Shown here piece by piece: positions 20,153 through 28,770 of a stretch of DNA of 64,000 nt. How positions within the stretch are numbered: position 1 is the first letter of the stretch; the number at the start of each line of letters is the position of its first letter. The notes under the pieces are model-generated. The model made no database searches, was not told where the DNA came from, and saw nothing but the letters and a program-made list of their open reading frames with translations. Source of the DNA: Deinococcus sonorensis KR-87 (lineage in GTDB: Bacteria; Deinococcota; Deinococci; Deinococcales; Deinococcaceae); contig NZ_CP158296.1 in the NCBI RefSeq assembly GCF_040256395.1, forward strand, positions 62,001 through 126,000, given 5' to 3'. A program made the position numbers and the translations under genes.

Positions 20153-21298
20153 ATGAAAGCCGCCACGCCGTCCCGCCCTTTGGTCCGTCAGGACCACAGG
20201 GCGCCGGAGTCCTTGCAGCGCGCGCTGGACCAGCAGCGGCGACGACAGGCGGTCGAGGTGCACCTGGCCAGCCACCGGGGCACCCTGGACCTTGAGCGGC
20301 TGATCCGCCGTTTCCCGGACCACGGCTCGCCAGCGGGACGGCAGTTGAGCCGTGTGGTCCGGCAGCAGGGACAGTATGTGCAGTTGAGCCGGACGCTGGG
20401 GCACGGCCCAGCCCAGTCACCAGCGCTGCGGCTGTGGCCCCCGCTGGCGTGGCTGGAACGGCGGGTGGTGGGTGTACTGCCGTTCACCCTGACGGCGGGC
20501 ACACCCGCGGTAAGGGCCGGACAGAGCGCGCTGCTGCTGCCGTGGCCCGGCGGAGGGCTGCTGCTCGCCGAACACGGTGGCCGGGTCCATCAGTTCATGC
20601 ACGATCCGCAACTGGAAGGCCGCTGGCAGCCGCTGGAGTACGCCAGCGACCTGCAGACCGGCCCGGAGGCCCAGGCCGACCCGCAGGTGCTGGGGCTGGA
20701 GCCGCTGCCGGCCAGCTGGCGGCAGCTGACGAGTGCCCGCCGGGCCGAGCGGGTTCTGCGGGCGCGGCTGGTGACCGCGGCCGTGTTCGTGGCGCTGCTG
20801 CTGCTGCTGCAGGCGCTGCTGATCCACGCCGGGCTCTCGTCTCATCTGGGTCTGCTGCCGATCCTCGCGGCGCTGCTGACGGTGCCGGTGCAGCGGACGC
20901 TGGCCAGGTGGGCCGGCGCGCTGCCCAAAGGTCTGGACGCCAGTCTTCCTGCGGGCAGCCAGAGCGCCCTGGAGCGTTTCCGGCCGGCACCAGACCAGCG
21001 CGAGCGCCTGCTGTCCCCCGACTGCCGGGCCGTGCTGGCCAGCGTTCGCACCGCCCTGGAGCAGGCGGAGCGGCGCTTCGGCACGGAACTGGTCGGTCCG
21101 CTGCGGCTGGAACTCGCTGGACTGCTGGACGACCGCTTTCTGTATTTGCGGCCAGACGTGGCCCTGGACGCCCAGCTTCAGCAGCGGCTGACGGCCCTGA
21201 CCACCCGGCTGCAGCAGCGGACGGCGCTGGCCGACGTGCGGGCCCGCGACCTGGCGGCCGAACGGCTGCGGCGGGACGCGGTGGACCCGCACTTCTAG
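20153..21298 (+). CDS. Two-TM membrane protein, first gene of TelA operon (XpaC-like position)
   Basis: 381 residues from the ATG at 20153, chosen for GAGGAG eight bases upstream. A ~200-residue soluble N-part is followed by a tight pair of TM helices (about residues 206-247: AAVFVALLLLLQALLIHAG .. LLPILAALLTVPV) and a ~130-residue helical C-part. I recognise no catalytic motif. In several Gram-positive genomes a membrane protein called XpaC precedes telA; the same position and a TM pair followed by helices make a comparable role plausible, but no sequence similarity was shown. -10 candidate TAATGT at 20125-20130. Confidence 0.65.
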   Translation: MKAATPSRPLVRQDHRAPESLQRALDQQRRRQAVEVHLASHRGTLDLERLIRRFPDHGSPAGRQLSRVVRQQGQYVQLSRTLGHGPAQSPALRLWPPLAWLERRVVGVLPFTLTAGTPAVRAGQSALLLPWPGGGLLLAEHGGRVHQFMHDPQLEGRWQPLEYASDLQTGPEAQADPQVLGLEPLPASWRQLTSARRAERVLRARLVTAAVFVALLLLLQALLIHAGLSSHLGLLPILAALLTVPVQRTLARWAGALPKGLDASLPAGSQSALERFRPAPDQRERLLSPDCRAVLASVRTALEQAERRFGTELVGPLRLELAGLLDDRFLYLRPDVALDAQLQQRLTALTTRLQQRTALADVRARDLAAERLRRDAVDPHF

Positions 21299-21306
21299 GC
21301 GCCGGT

Positions 21307-22062
21307 GTGGGGCCGCAGACGGGCACCGGACATGCCTTCGATACCTCGCCGCCGGCCCGCGCCGAACGGCTGGCCGCCCGCGTGAGCGGCAGAAGCCAGA
21401 TCAGCCTCAGCACGGCCCTGCACGAGATCAGCATCCTTGACAGCGGCACCCTGACGGCCCTGCCGGCCGTGACGCAGTCGCTCAATGAACTGCTGACCAC
21501 CGATCCACTCCCACCCGACCCGCTGAGGCAGCTCATTGCGAAGCAACCGGCCGGCTGGTCTCGTCGTCTGCCGTGGCGGTCCGCGTCCCGCGCGCCACAA
21601 CTGAACGAAGCCGCCTGGACAGCGTGGCAGGCGGACGTTCGGCACACCAGCGAGCGGCTGGCCCGGCACCAGCGGCAGCTGAGCGAGCTGCAGGCCCGGC
21701 AGGCGCAACTGCTGCACGACCTCCACGACGATGCCCAGACGCTGACGCTGACCGCCAGCATGCTGAGCGCCGACGAGGCCCTCACGGAGCCGGTTCGGCA
21801 GGCGCTCGTCCGCGCCCTGCAGGTGCGGGTGGCCGAGCTGCAGACCGCCGTGGTGATCGTGCGTCAGACCCAGGCGGCCACCGACCAGCTGGCCGTCCAT
21901 CACGCCGAACTGCAAGGTCGGCTGACGATGGCCGCCCAGCTGATACATGCGGCGGCCCAGACCGGCATGAGCCTGCAGCAAGTGATGAACGATTGGGCCA
22001 CGCTCAACGACTCATCCGTCCCACCCCTTTCTCCCCTGCCCGACCCTGGAGACCAGCCATGA
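21307..22062 (+). CDS. Hypothetical coiled-coil protein of the TelA operon
   Basis: About 251 residues if it starts at the GTG 8 nt after the previous stop; a GTG 25 codons later is an alternative. The frame stays open upstream, but that part overlaps the previous gene. Residues ~100-240 are a Leu/Gln/Ala-rich helical coiled coil (ERLARHQRQLSELQARQAQL). No domain is recognised. Its stop overlaps the ATG of the 20-codon ORF (ATGA at 22059-22062). Placed between a membrane protein and TelA, it may be part of the same envelope-stress complex. Confidence 0.6.
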   Translation: MGPQTGTGHAFDTSPPARAERLAARVSGRSQISLSTALHEISILDSGTLTALPAVTQSLNELLTTDPLPPDPLRQLIAKQPAGWSRRLPWRSASRAPQLNEAAWTAWQADVRHTSERLARHQRQLSELQARQAQLLHDLHDDAQTLTLTASMLSADEALTEPVRQALVRALQVRVAELQTAVVIVRQTQAATDQLAVHHAELQGRLTMAAQLIHAAAQTGMSLQQVMNDWATLNDSSVPPLSPLPDPGDQP

Positions 22063-22121
22063 CGCATCCCATCCTGACGCTCACCCACATCCATCAGCTG
22101 TACGCGGAGGGACGCGCGTGA
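22059..22121 (+). CDS. 20-codon coupling ORF between two operon genes
   Basis: An ATG at 22059 overlaps the preceding stop (ATGA) and its own stop overlaps the next start (GTGA at 22118-22121). It encodes a 20-residue peptide with THPILTLTHIHQLYAEG at its core. GGAGGG inside it (22107-22112) is the ribosome site for telA. It could be a real peptide, but passing ribosomes from one gene to the next is the simpler role. Confidence 0.45.
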   Translation: MTHPILTLTHIHQLYAEGRA

Positions 22122-23287
22122 GCCGCTCCCCTGCCGATCACGCCCTTCCGATGCCCGCCTCGACCGACAGCGAGGCCCTGGCAGAACTGCAGGCCCAGTC
22201 TGAGGTCAGCGACGAGCGCCTTGCCGAGCTGAGCCTGACCGTGCAGCGGCAGATGCGCGGCCTGACCCTCCACCCCGGCAGTGACGAAGCGCTGGCCGAG
22301 GCGCTGAGGGTCCGCCGTGATGAACGGTTCGAACAGGTGCGTCAGGCCATGGAGGAAAGCCGCACTCACAGCAGCCGCCTGCTCGACCGACGGCTCAGCG
22401 ACTTTGAACGGGGACCCGGCGCCACCATCAGCCGGGAGTTGCCCCGGCTTCGCCAGCGGCTGCTGGATCTGGCGCCGGAAGGAGGCGGGCTGAAGCGGCG
22501 CCTGCTTCGGGTGGTTCCGTTCGCACGGGGCGGTGAACGCGAAACGCTGCGGCTGCAGAGTGGACGACGGCAGATTCAAGCGGTGGTTGATTCGCTGGCC
22601 GCCAGCCGCGAACAGCTGCTCCAGGATCACCGGGAACTCGATGCCTTAGGTGTTCAGCTGACCCAGTCGGTCCGTCAGCTGCGCCTGGAGCTGTTGCAGA
22701 ACCTGGTGGCCCGCCGGGAACTGCAGCACGAACTGCAGCGCGCCGACCTGTCGGCCGCACGCCGACAGGTGCTTGAACAGCACCTGTTGCTCCCCCTGCA
22801 GCAGGAAGCTGTGGATCTGAGTACTCAGTTGCAGGTCGCGCTGCAGGCGCTGGTGGCCCGCCAGGACCTGCAGGACACTGGGAGGCAGCTCATCGAGGCG
22901 GTCAACCGGGCCAGCACCACGACTGTGGCCGCCCTCGAAACCGGCCTGGTGCTGGCCGGGGTGTTGCAGGAGCAGGCACGGGTTGGCCAGTTGGTTGTGG
23001 ATCTGGCCAAGACCACCGAGCAGATCCTGCTGGACAATGCCCGGATGATCCGCCAGAACGCAGTGGGCACGGCCACCCTGGCGGGACGTCCGCTGATCCG
23101 GGTCGAGGTGTTGCTGCAGGCTGCAGAGACGCTGGAGGAGGGCCGTCGTGAGGTGGACGCGCTGCGCGCCAATCAGGGGCGCGAGCTGGAACGCTCCCTC
23201 ACTCAGCTCCAAACTCTGATTGAGCGCAGCGACCGCCTGCTCTCCCAGGAGCTTCCGGAGAGCTCTACAACGTCCAAGTTGAGGTAA
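22118..23287 (+). CDS. telA: TelA-family (toxic anion resistance) protein
   Basis: 389 residues from a GTG with GGAGGGA upstream. It is long, almost all helical, with the TelA (PF05816) hallmark in the C-terminal third: LIEAVNRASTTTVAALETGLVLA, matching the (D/N)RATTTTVSAL.. segment of known TelA proteins, then LAKTTEQILLDNARMIRQNAV. TelA proteins are linked to tellurite and cell-envelope or antimicrobial stress; the mechanism is not known. Last gene of the operon; its stop is 10 bp from the first iteron, so read-through transcription would enter the origin. Confidence 0.82.
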   Translation: MSRSPADHALPMPASTDSEALAELQAQSEVSDERLAELSLTVQRQMRGLTLHPGSDEALAEALRVRRDERFEQVRQAMEESRTHSSRLLDRRLSDFERGPGATISRELPRLRQRLLDLAPEGGGLKRRLLRVVPFARGGERETLRLQSGRRQIQAVVDSLAASREQLLQDHRELDALGVQLTQSVRQLRLELLQNLVARRELQHELQRADLSAARRQVLEQHLLLPLQQEAVDLSTQLQVALQALVARQDLQDTGRQLIEAVNRASTTTVAALETGLVLAGVLQEQARVGQLVVDLAKTTEQILLDNARMIRQNAVGTATLAGRPLIRVEVLLQAAETLEEGRREVDALRANQGRELERSLTQLQTLIERSDRLLSQELPESSTTSKLR

Positions 23288-23297
23288 TGGCCTTTCG

Positions 23298-23733
23298 TGC
23301 GGACACTTGGGGTCAAGTGAGGCACTTTTCCGGGCGGCTTCAGGTGCGGACAGTTTGGGTCATTCATTGTGCGGACAGTTTGGGCTGTTCTTGTTTTTCC
23401 TGTTCAGGACGTGAAATATTCACTTGTGCCACTTGCGGACAGTTTGGGCGATCCGGACCTCCGGGCTGCGGACACTTGGGGCCATACCGGTTTGCGGACA
23501 CTTTGGGTCAAATCTGACCAATTTCGCGTCCTGAAGGAGGAAAACCCTGAATTCCCAGCACTTCGCTGCTCGTTATCAGCCACACGGACACTTGGGGCTC
23601 TTTGGACCCTTGAGGCGCGGACACTTCGGGCCTTAACGACCGGCTGAATGCGGACACTTAGGGTCGTTGGACCCCTAAATCATGCGGACACTTGGGGTCG
23701 TTGGGCCTCCAGATATGCGGACACTTGGGGTCA
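23298..23733 (+). repeat. Eleven direct repeats (iterons) of the replication origin
   Basis: Eleven 18-bp copies, all on the plus strand, of about TGCGGACA(C/G)TT(G/T)GGG(T/C)C(A/G). Start positions: 23298, 23345, 23370, 23434, 23467, 23493, 23583, 23616, 23649, 23683 and 23716. The last five are spaced 33, 33, 34 and 33 bp, and 23434 to 23467 is also 33 bp, about three helical turns, so the bound initiators would lie on one face. Copies 23583 and 23616 deviate in the first two bases. The arrangement beside a replication initiator gene is that of iteron plasmids. Confidence 0.9.
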
Positions 23734-23841
23734 TCCATACAGAATCTGGCGTGCTGGACATTGTTTGTGTTGTCCTCTTGTTGTTGACAACAGCTCTTTT
23801 TTCTTTTGAATTCTTTTAAAAGAAACAATAACATCAGCACC
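23734..23841. other. AT-rich segment of the origin, probable unwinding element
   Basis: About 108 bp between the last iteron and the rep ATG, far richer in A+T than anything else in the window, with runs such as CTTTTTTCTTTTGAATTC. It also carries the 11-bp dyad TGTTGACAACA (23782-23792) and the rep promoter. I found no clear DnaA box in it. Confidence 0.65.
23806..23834 (+). promoter_or_regulatory. rep promoter with palindromic operator
   Basis: TTGAAT (23806-23811), 17-nt spacer, TAACAT (23829-23834), seven bases before the ATG, so probably leaderless. The spacer holds a perfect 14-bp palindrome, TTCTTTTAAAAGAA (23811-23824), well placed for repression of rep by its own dimer. A second TTGACA is at 23784-23789. 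Confidence 0.6.
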
Positions 23842-25233
23842 ATGACCCTCGAAACCAGCCGGGAGAAGCATGCGTTCGTTCGTCCATTCGATGAGCTGAA
23901 TCTTGCCCGGCTGAGCCTGATCTCCATGCAGAGCCGTGTTGGTCGCGATCAGTACGGCTGGGAGGACGCCTATCTGGAGGGCGGCAAGCCTGTCTCAGTC
24001 AAATGCGTGGGCACGGTGGAATATCTGATTCCGCACGGCATCGACAACGATGTGATGATCGGCATCCAGAACATGTTCCTCGCCGCCGGTTGCCCCGCCA
24101 GCAACGCCGTGACCGACACGGCCGGCGGTTACCTACGCTGGGCCGGGCTGGACCGTTCCGGACGCTACTACCGCAATCTGCGAGAGTCGCTGATGCGGCT
24201 GTCACACACCAACTATCACGTCGAACGCGGCTGGTACAGCGGAAACCGCTTCCAGACCGTGATTTTTCGTCACCTGCACGAGATCTCCTTCGATACCGGG
24301 GAGGCCGGGGGGGGCCTGGACAGCCGCAGCCTGATCACGGTGGTGCTGCCCACGCCCATTGCAGAAAGTCTGCGCCGGGGATTCATCAAGCCGCTGGACG
24401 CCCAGGTGCTGGCCGTGCTGGAGCAGCCGGCCACCCGCGCGCTGTACCGGCTGCTGGACGGCAGCCGACATGACCCAAACCGTCCGAATGAACGGCTCAA
24501 CCTGCTGCAGACGAATCTGGTGGTCTGGGCCCGTCGCGCCCGCATCCTGGACTTAAGGCCCACCAAGATTCGGCGGACCCTGGATGCAGCCCATGAGGAG
24601 CTGATTCAGGCGCGTTACCTCAGCGCCGTGGAATACAACGGACGCGGTGCCAACACCACCATCACCTACATTTTCGCGCATGACATTGAAACCAGTGATC
24701 CTGAGCTGTATGACCGGCTGGCCATGCACGGCATCGCTCCCAAGATGATCCGGGAGCTGATCCAGCGCTACGGCAACGTGACGGTGCGGGAGCGGCTCGA
24801 TGAGGCTGAAACGCTCTCCAAGGGCAAACGGCAGCCGGGGGCCGGCTTCTTCGTGGCCTTCATCCGCTCACCCGAGGAGTACCGTCCGCGCGCCGTGGTG
24901 GCCCCTGGATCCTCCTCCCCCCGGCAGGCAGCTCAGCCGGTGCTGCTGGCACTTCCCAAGGTGGAAGAGCCGGACCCGGACGCCCGCGCCCGTGAGCAGT
25001 GGGAGACCATGAGCCACAGCGAGCGGGTGCGCGAGACGATGCGAGTGCTCCGGATCACCTACGGCAGCCGTTTCAGTGGCGGGCAGTATGAGGCGATCCG
25101 TGACGCGCTGGAGGTGGGTGCCTTCCGGCCGGAGGTGCTCAAAAACAACGCCGCGCGCGCCCTCAACGAGGGACGGCGCGACGAACTGGCCGCAGAGCTG
25201 CGGATGCAGGTGTTCGATCTGAATCAGTCATGA
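23842..25233 (+). CDS. Plasmid-type replication initiator protein (RepA/RPA family)
   Basis: 463 residues from the ATG at 23842; a TTG twelve codons upstream lies within the promoter and is not favoured. The N-terminal half (HAFVRPFDELNLARLSLISM, then YLRWAGLDRSGRYYRNLRESLMRLSHTNYHVE) fits the winged-helix DNA-binding part of the replication initiator A family (PF10134), which binds iterons. The second half contains another helical/winged segment (ERLNLLQTNLVVWARRARIL) and a variable tail after ~350. It should bind the 11 upstream repeats, open the AT-rich segment and recruit helicase. Codon use is less extreme in GC than the neighbours. Confidence 0.85.
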   Translation: MTLETSREKHAFVRPFDELNLARLSLISMQSRVGRDQYGWEDAYLEGGKPVSVKCVGTVEYLIPHGIDNDVMIGIQNMFLAAGCPASNAVTDTAGGYLRWAGLDRSGRYYRNLRESLMRLSHTNYHVERGWYSGNRFQTVIFRHLHEISFDTGEAGGGLDSRSLITVVLPTPIAESLRRGFIKPLDAQVLAVLEQPATRALYRLLDGSRHDPNRPNERLNLLQTNLVVWARRARILDLRPTKIRRTLDAAHEELIQARYLSAVEYNGRGANTTITYIFAHDIETSDPELYDRLAMHGIAPKMIRELIQRYGNVTVRERLDEAETLSKGKRQPGAGFFVAFIRSPEEYRPRAVVAPGSSSPRQAAQPVLLALPKVEEPDPDARAREQWETMSHSERVRETMRVLRITYGSRFSGGQYEAIRDALEVGAFRPEVLKNNAARALNEGRRDELAAELRMQVFDLNQS

Positions 25234-25568
25234 GCAGGGGCACTCAGGGGTGTGCCGGTGTCAGGTTCTCCAGATACTCATCGTCCTTGGGGCCCCGGTC
25301 ATTCATGGCCAAGATGGAGCTGTGCGGCGCCAGCGCCCTGGAGTGATCCAACAGCGGCCAAGGCGGAGCGGTTGGCCTGCGGACCGGGTGGGATGTTCAG
25401 GTCTGTGACACCTTCTCCTGATGGGGATCGGCAGGGTGCCCAAAATGTCCGCGTTCCCTGAACGCTGGGACGCCTCAACCGCGTCAACGTGCGACCGGCC
25501 TGCAGCTCGAGTCGCAGTGTGATGAAACCCGGAAGCCGGCGTCCTCCGGCCCGTGGCAGCATGGGCAC
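25234..25568. other. Intergenic stretch after rep
   Basis: About 335 bp. A weak GGCAC/GTGCC hairpin lies near 25247-25265 and a partial, reversed iteron-like ATGTCCGCG at about 25446. Nothing convincing otherwise. Confidence 0.4.
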
Positions 25569-26447
25569 ATGACGCATGTGGTGGTAACGGGCGCGGCCGG
25601 TCGCGCAGGGCAGGTGACTGTCGCGCACCTGTTGCAGCGCGGCTATGTTGTCACGGCCGTGGACCTTCAACATTTGCCCCGGCCGGAGGTGCAGGGCGGC
25701 ACGCTCCGTGCGGCCCTGCGTGCCGACCTGACCGATCTGGGCCAGACGCTGGAGGTGATGCACGGCGCCGACGCCGTGGTGCACCTCGCCAACATTCCGG
25801 CGCCGGGCCTGTACCCTCCGCACCACACCTTCGTGCAGAACGTCGCCATGAACCACAGCGTTTTTACGGCCGCCGTGATGCTGCAGCTGTCGAGGGTGGT
25901 GTGGGCCAGCAGTGAAACCACCCTGGGCCTGCCGTTTAACCGGCCTCCCGCCTTCGCGCCGGTCAACGAGGACCACTACCCGTGGCCGGAGTCGTCGTAC
26001 GCGCTGAGCAAGGTGGTCACCGAGACGATGGCCGAGCAGTTCGCACGCCAGAGCGGCATGCCGTTCGTGGCGCTGCGCTTCTCCAACATTCTGGGGCCGG
26101 ACGAGTACCGGGCTTTTCCCCAGTTGGCCTGGCCGGACCCGCAGGCGCGGCGCTGGAACCTGTGGGGCTACATCGACGAGCGGGACGCAGCGGAGGCCTG
26201 TCGGCTGGCCCTGGAGGCCCCGCTGGCCGGGGCCAGCAGCTTCATCATCGCGGCGGCCGACACGGTGATGCCGACTCCCTCGCGGGAGTTGATGCGGCAG
26301 GTGTTCCCGGAGGTGCCGCTGGACCCGCAGCTGAGCGGTCACCAGACGCTGCTGAGCATTGAGCGCGCCCGGCAGCAGCTGGGGTTCGAGCCGCAGCACC
26401 GCTGGCGAGACACGGTCTCGCCGCCCGACGGTGCCCCCACCGGGTAA
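25569..26447 (+). CDS. NAD(P)-dependent epimerase/dehydratase (extended SDR)
   Basis: 292 residues. Rossmann cofactor motif TGAAGRAGQ at residue 8, acidic end of strand two (VTAVDLQ), VVHLANIP after strand four, and the active-site SSYALSKVVTE (Tyr-x3-Lys). Substrate-binding C-part as in UDP-sugar epimerases (ILGPDEYRAFPQLAWPDP). Likely acts on a nucleotide sugar or related carbonyl compound. The ATG has no strong Shine-Dalgarno. It follows rep but has its own space, so is not clearly in an operon. Confidence 0.85.
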   Translation: MTHVVVTGAAGRAGQVTVAHLLQRGYVVTAVDLQHLPRPEVQGGTLRAALRADLTDLGQTLEVMHGADAVVHLANIPAPGLYPPHHTFVQNVAMNHSVFTAAVMLQLSRVVWASSETTLGLPFNRPPAFAPVNEDHYPWPESSYALSKVVTETMAEQFARQSGMPFVALRFSNILGPDEYRAFPQLAWPDPQARRWNLWGYIDERDAAEACRLALEAPLAGASSFIIAAADTVMPTPSRELMRQVFPEVPLDPQLSGHQTLLSIERARQQLGFEPQHRWRDTVSPPDGAPTG

Positions 26448-26527
26448 GCGCTTGGTGTAGAAGGCCCCTCCTCCCCTTCCCCGGCAGACCTTAGAATCAT
26501 TCAGCGTCTTCACGAGCCTCCCTGCCC

Positions 26528-28705
26528 ATGCCGCTGCCTCTGTCTGCTCTGTCCTCCCCCTGGTGGCTCTGTGTGTCCCTGACATCCGCCGTGTATGTCG
26601 TGTGGGTGCTGGTGAGCGGTGGGCCGGAGGCGTGGCAGCCGCCGCTGTCGCTGCTCGCACTGCTGATGGTGGCCTTGCCCGGCGCGTGGTTGCTGTGGCA
26701 CGGCGCCTCCGGCCCGCTGCGCCCGAACCGGCAGCGGCTGGCCCTGGGCCTGCTGGTGTGCGCGGCTGGGCAGCTGGTGGCCTTCGCCATGCACCCGGAT
26801 CGTCCGGCCGTCGGGGCAGTGCTGGGGTTGCCCCTGTTGCTGTCGGCGGTGCTCGGTCTGCGCCTGACCTGGCAGACGCCAGGCCGGATGGAGACCCTGA
26901 GTCTGGCGCTGGAGGCGCTGCTGCTGTCGGCGGTCCTGGTCATGCTGGCGATGCATCCGGACCGCGCCCTGGGCGCGGTGGGCCTCGGCCTGGGCGCGCT
27001 GCTGCTGCTGACCACTCCGCAGCCGGTGGAGGGCCTGCCGCCGCTCTCTCAAACCCTGATCGGGAGCGCGCTGCTGCTGGGCCTGACGGCGGCCTTCTGG
27101 ACCGTGACGCCTATGGGCGCGTCCGCCCTCGACATCAGCATGCTGTGGGTCCTGGCGGCCGGACTGCTGAGCGGCGCGGCGCTGCTGCGGCCCCGGCCTC
27201 CGGCCCTGCATCAGGGTGCCCCCAGCCGCGGGGCGCTGCTGCTGTCCGTCCTGCCGCATGGCCTGCTGGCGGGGCTGTACGTGCTGGACGTGGTTCTGCT
27301 GCTGCCCCGGGGGCCGGTCTGGCCGGTCGCGCTGCTCACCCTGCTGTTCGTGTGCCGCTTCCTGCTGGTGCTGCTGAATCAGCAGCGGCAGCTGCAACTG
27401 TGGACCTTTCGGGCGGAACACGATCAGCTGACCGGCCTGCTGGGCCGCCGGGGGCTGGAGGAGCATCTGCGGCGGGCCATTGCCGGCGCCCAGCTGAGTG
27501 GCCTGCCCACGGCCGTGCTGTTCCTGGACCTGGACCGCATGAAGAGCATCAACGACACGTTCGGGCATCCGGTGGGTGACGCCATGCTCTGCGAGGTGGC
27601 GCGGCGGCTGAGCGCCTCGGTGCCGAGCAGCGCCAGCGCCGCCCGCTACGGAGGTGACGAGTTTGTGGTGGTGTGGCCGGGCCTGACGTCCGTGGCGGAG
27701 GTGGGGCCGGCGGTGGAGCGGCTGCTCTCGGTGCTGCAGCAGCCGGTGCGGGTGGGGCTGGAGACACTCTCGCTGTCGGCCAGCGTCGGGGTGGCGATGT
27801 GCCCGGACGATGCCGACGACAGCACCCTGGCCATCGAGCGGGCCGACGACGCGATGTACCGCGCCAAGCAGGCGGGCAAGGGCACCTGGCGCTTTGCCGA
27901 CGACGCGCTCAACACGGCACTGGTGATGGACCTGCAAATTGAAACGCACCTGCGCGGGGCGCTGGAGCGCGGCGAATTTGAAGTTCGCTACCAGCCGCTG
28001 ATGCAGCTCGCCGAGGTGCAGGTGTTCGGCTTCGAGGCGCTGCTGAGCTGGCACTCTCCGGTGCTGGGCCGGGTGTCACCCGGCGACTTCATTCCGCTGG
28101 CCGAAGCGCGCGGCACCATCGGCCGGCTGGGCCGCTGGGTGCTGCGCGAGGCACTGGGTCAGATGCGCCGCTGGCGTGATCAGGGCTGGAGTGACGGCTG
28201 CGTCTCGGTCAACGTCTCGGTGCTGCAGTTCGAGGCGCCCGACTTCGTCACAGACATCCAGGAGGCCTTGCAGGAACAGGGCCTGCCCGGGGAGGTGCTG
28301 ATCCTGGAGGTGACCGAGGGCGCCCTGATCCGGGACGTGCCGTCATCGGTGCACAAGCTCGCCCAGTTGCGGGCCATGGGGGTGAGCATCGCCCTTGACG
28401 ATTTCGGGACCGGGTACAGCAGCCTCAGCTACCTGCAGCAGCTGCCGGTCAACATCATCAAGATCGACCGCGCCTTCATCCGTGACCTGTCGGAGCGCGG
28501 CACCGCCTTTGTGCAGGCGATCATCGCCCTGGCACACAGCCTGAATCTGACCGTCATCGCGGAGGGCATCGAGGTGAATGCCCAGCGTGACGTGCTGGTG
28601 GCGCTGGGCTGTGAAGCAGGCCAGGGGTACCTGTTCGCGTGGCCGATGGCGGAGTCGGAAGTCGCGGTCTATCTGGCCGGCGTGGATACGGCGGTCGAAA
28701 CCTGA
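26528..28705 (+). CDS. Membrane GGDEF-EAL protein (cyclic-di-GMP turnover)
   Basis: 725 residues. About eight to nine TM helices make up residues 1-285 (a MASE-type or unknown membrane sensor). The GGDEF domain follows with an intact active site YGGDEF (Gly375-Gly376) and [15 protein letters not shown]. The EAL domain has EALLSW at 503 in place of the usual EALLRW, the metal ligands NVSV and [23 protein letters not shown] (loop 6) and the IKID Lys. Both halves look able to work; whether it makes or degrades cyclic-di-GMP is not decided by sequence. Possible -10 TAGAAT at 26492. Confidence 0.92.
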   Translation: MPLPLSALSSPWWLCVSLTSAVYVVWVLVSGGPEAWQPPLSLLALLMVALPGAWLLWHGASGPLRPNRQRLALGLLVCAAGQLVAFAMHPDRPAVGAVLGLPLLLSAVLGLRLTWQTPGRMETLSLALEALLLSAVLVMLAMHPDRALGAVGLGLGALLLLTTPQPVEGLPPLSQTLIGSALLLGLTAAFWTVTPMGASALDISMLWVLAAGLLSGAALLRPRPPALHQGAPSRGALLLSVLPHGLLAGLYVLDVVLLLPRGPVWPVALLTLLFVCRFLLVLLNQQRQLQLWTFRAEHDQLTGLLGRRGLEEHLRRAIAGAQLSGLPTAVLFLDLDRMKSINDTFGHPVGDAMLCEVARRLSASVPSSASAARYGGDEFVVVWPGLTSVAEVGPAVERLLSVLQQPVRVGLETLSLSASVGVAMCPDDADDSTLAIERADDAMYRAKQAGKGTWRFADDALNTALVMDLQIETHLRGALERGEFEVRYQPLMQLAEVQVFGFEALLSWHSPVLGRVSPGDFIPLAEARGTIGRLGRWVLREALGQMRRWRDQGWSDGCVSVNVSVLQFEAPDFVTDIQEALQEQGLPGEVLILEVTEGALIRDVPSSVHKLAQLRAMGVSIALDDFGTGYSSLSYLQQLPVNIIKIDRAFIRDLSERGTAFVQAIIALAHSLNLTVIAEGIEVNAQRDVLVALGCEAGQGYLFAWPMAESEVAVYLAGVDTAVET

Positions 28706-28770
28706 AACCAAGAAGCCTGTCAGGATTCCGTGATGTCCGCTTGCTTACTATCTGGGCGGAGGTGACGACA

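Noticed and set aside
21299..21306. Frameshifted single gene joining 20153-21298 and 21307-22062
   Set aside because: The frames do overlap as open sequence, but the first gene ends in a normal stop and the second has a start codon 8 nt later; no slippery heptamer was seen.
23298..23733. CRISPR array
   Set aside because: Repeats are only 18 bp, spacers vary from 7 to 72 bp and there are no cas genes; position before a replication initiator fits iterons.
23734..23841. DnaA boxes in the origin
   Set aside because: No TTATNCACA-like 9-mer could be found by eye; a matrix search would be needed to exclude weak boxes.
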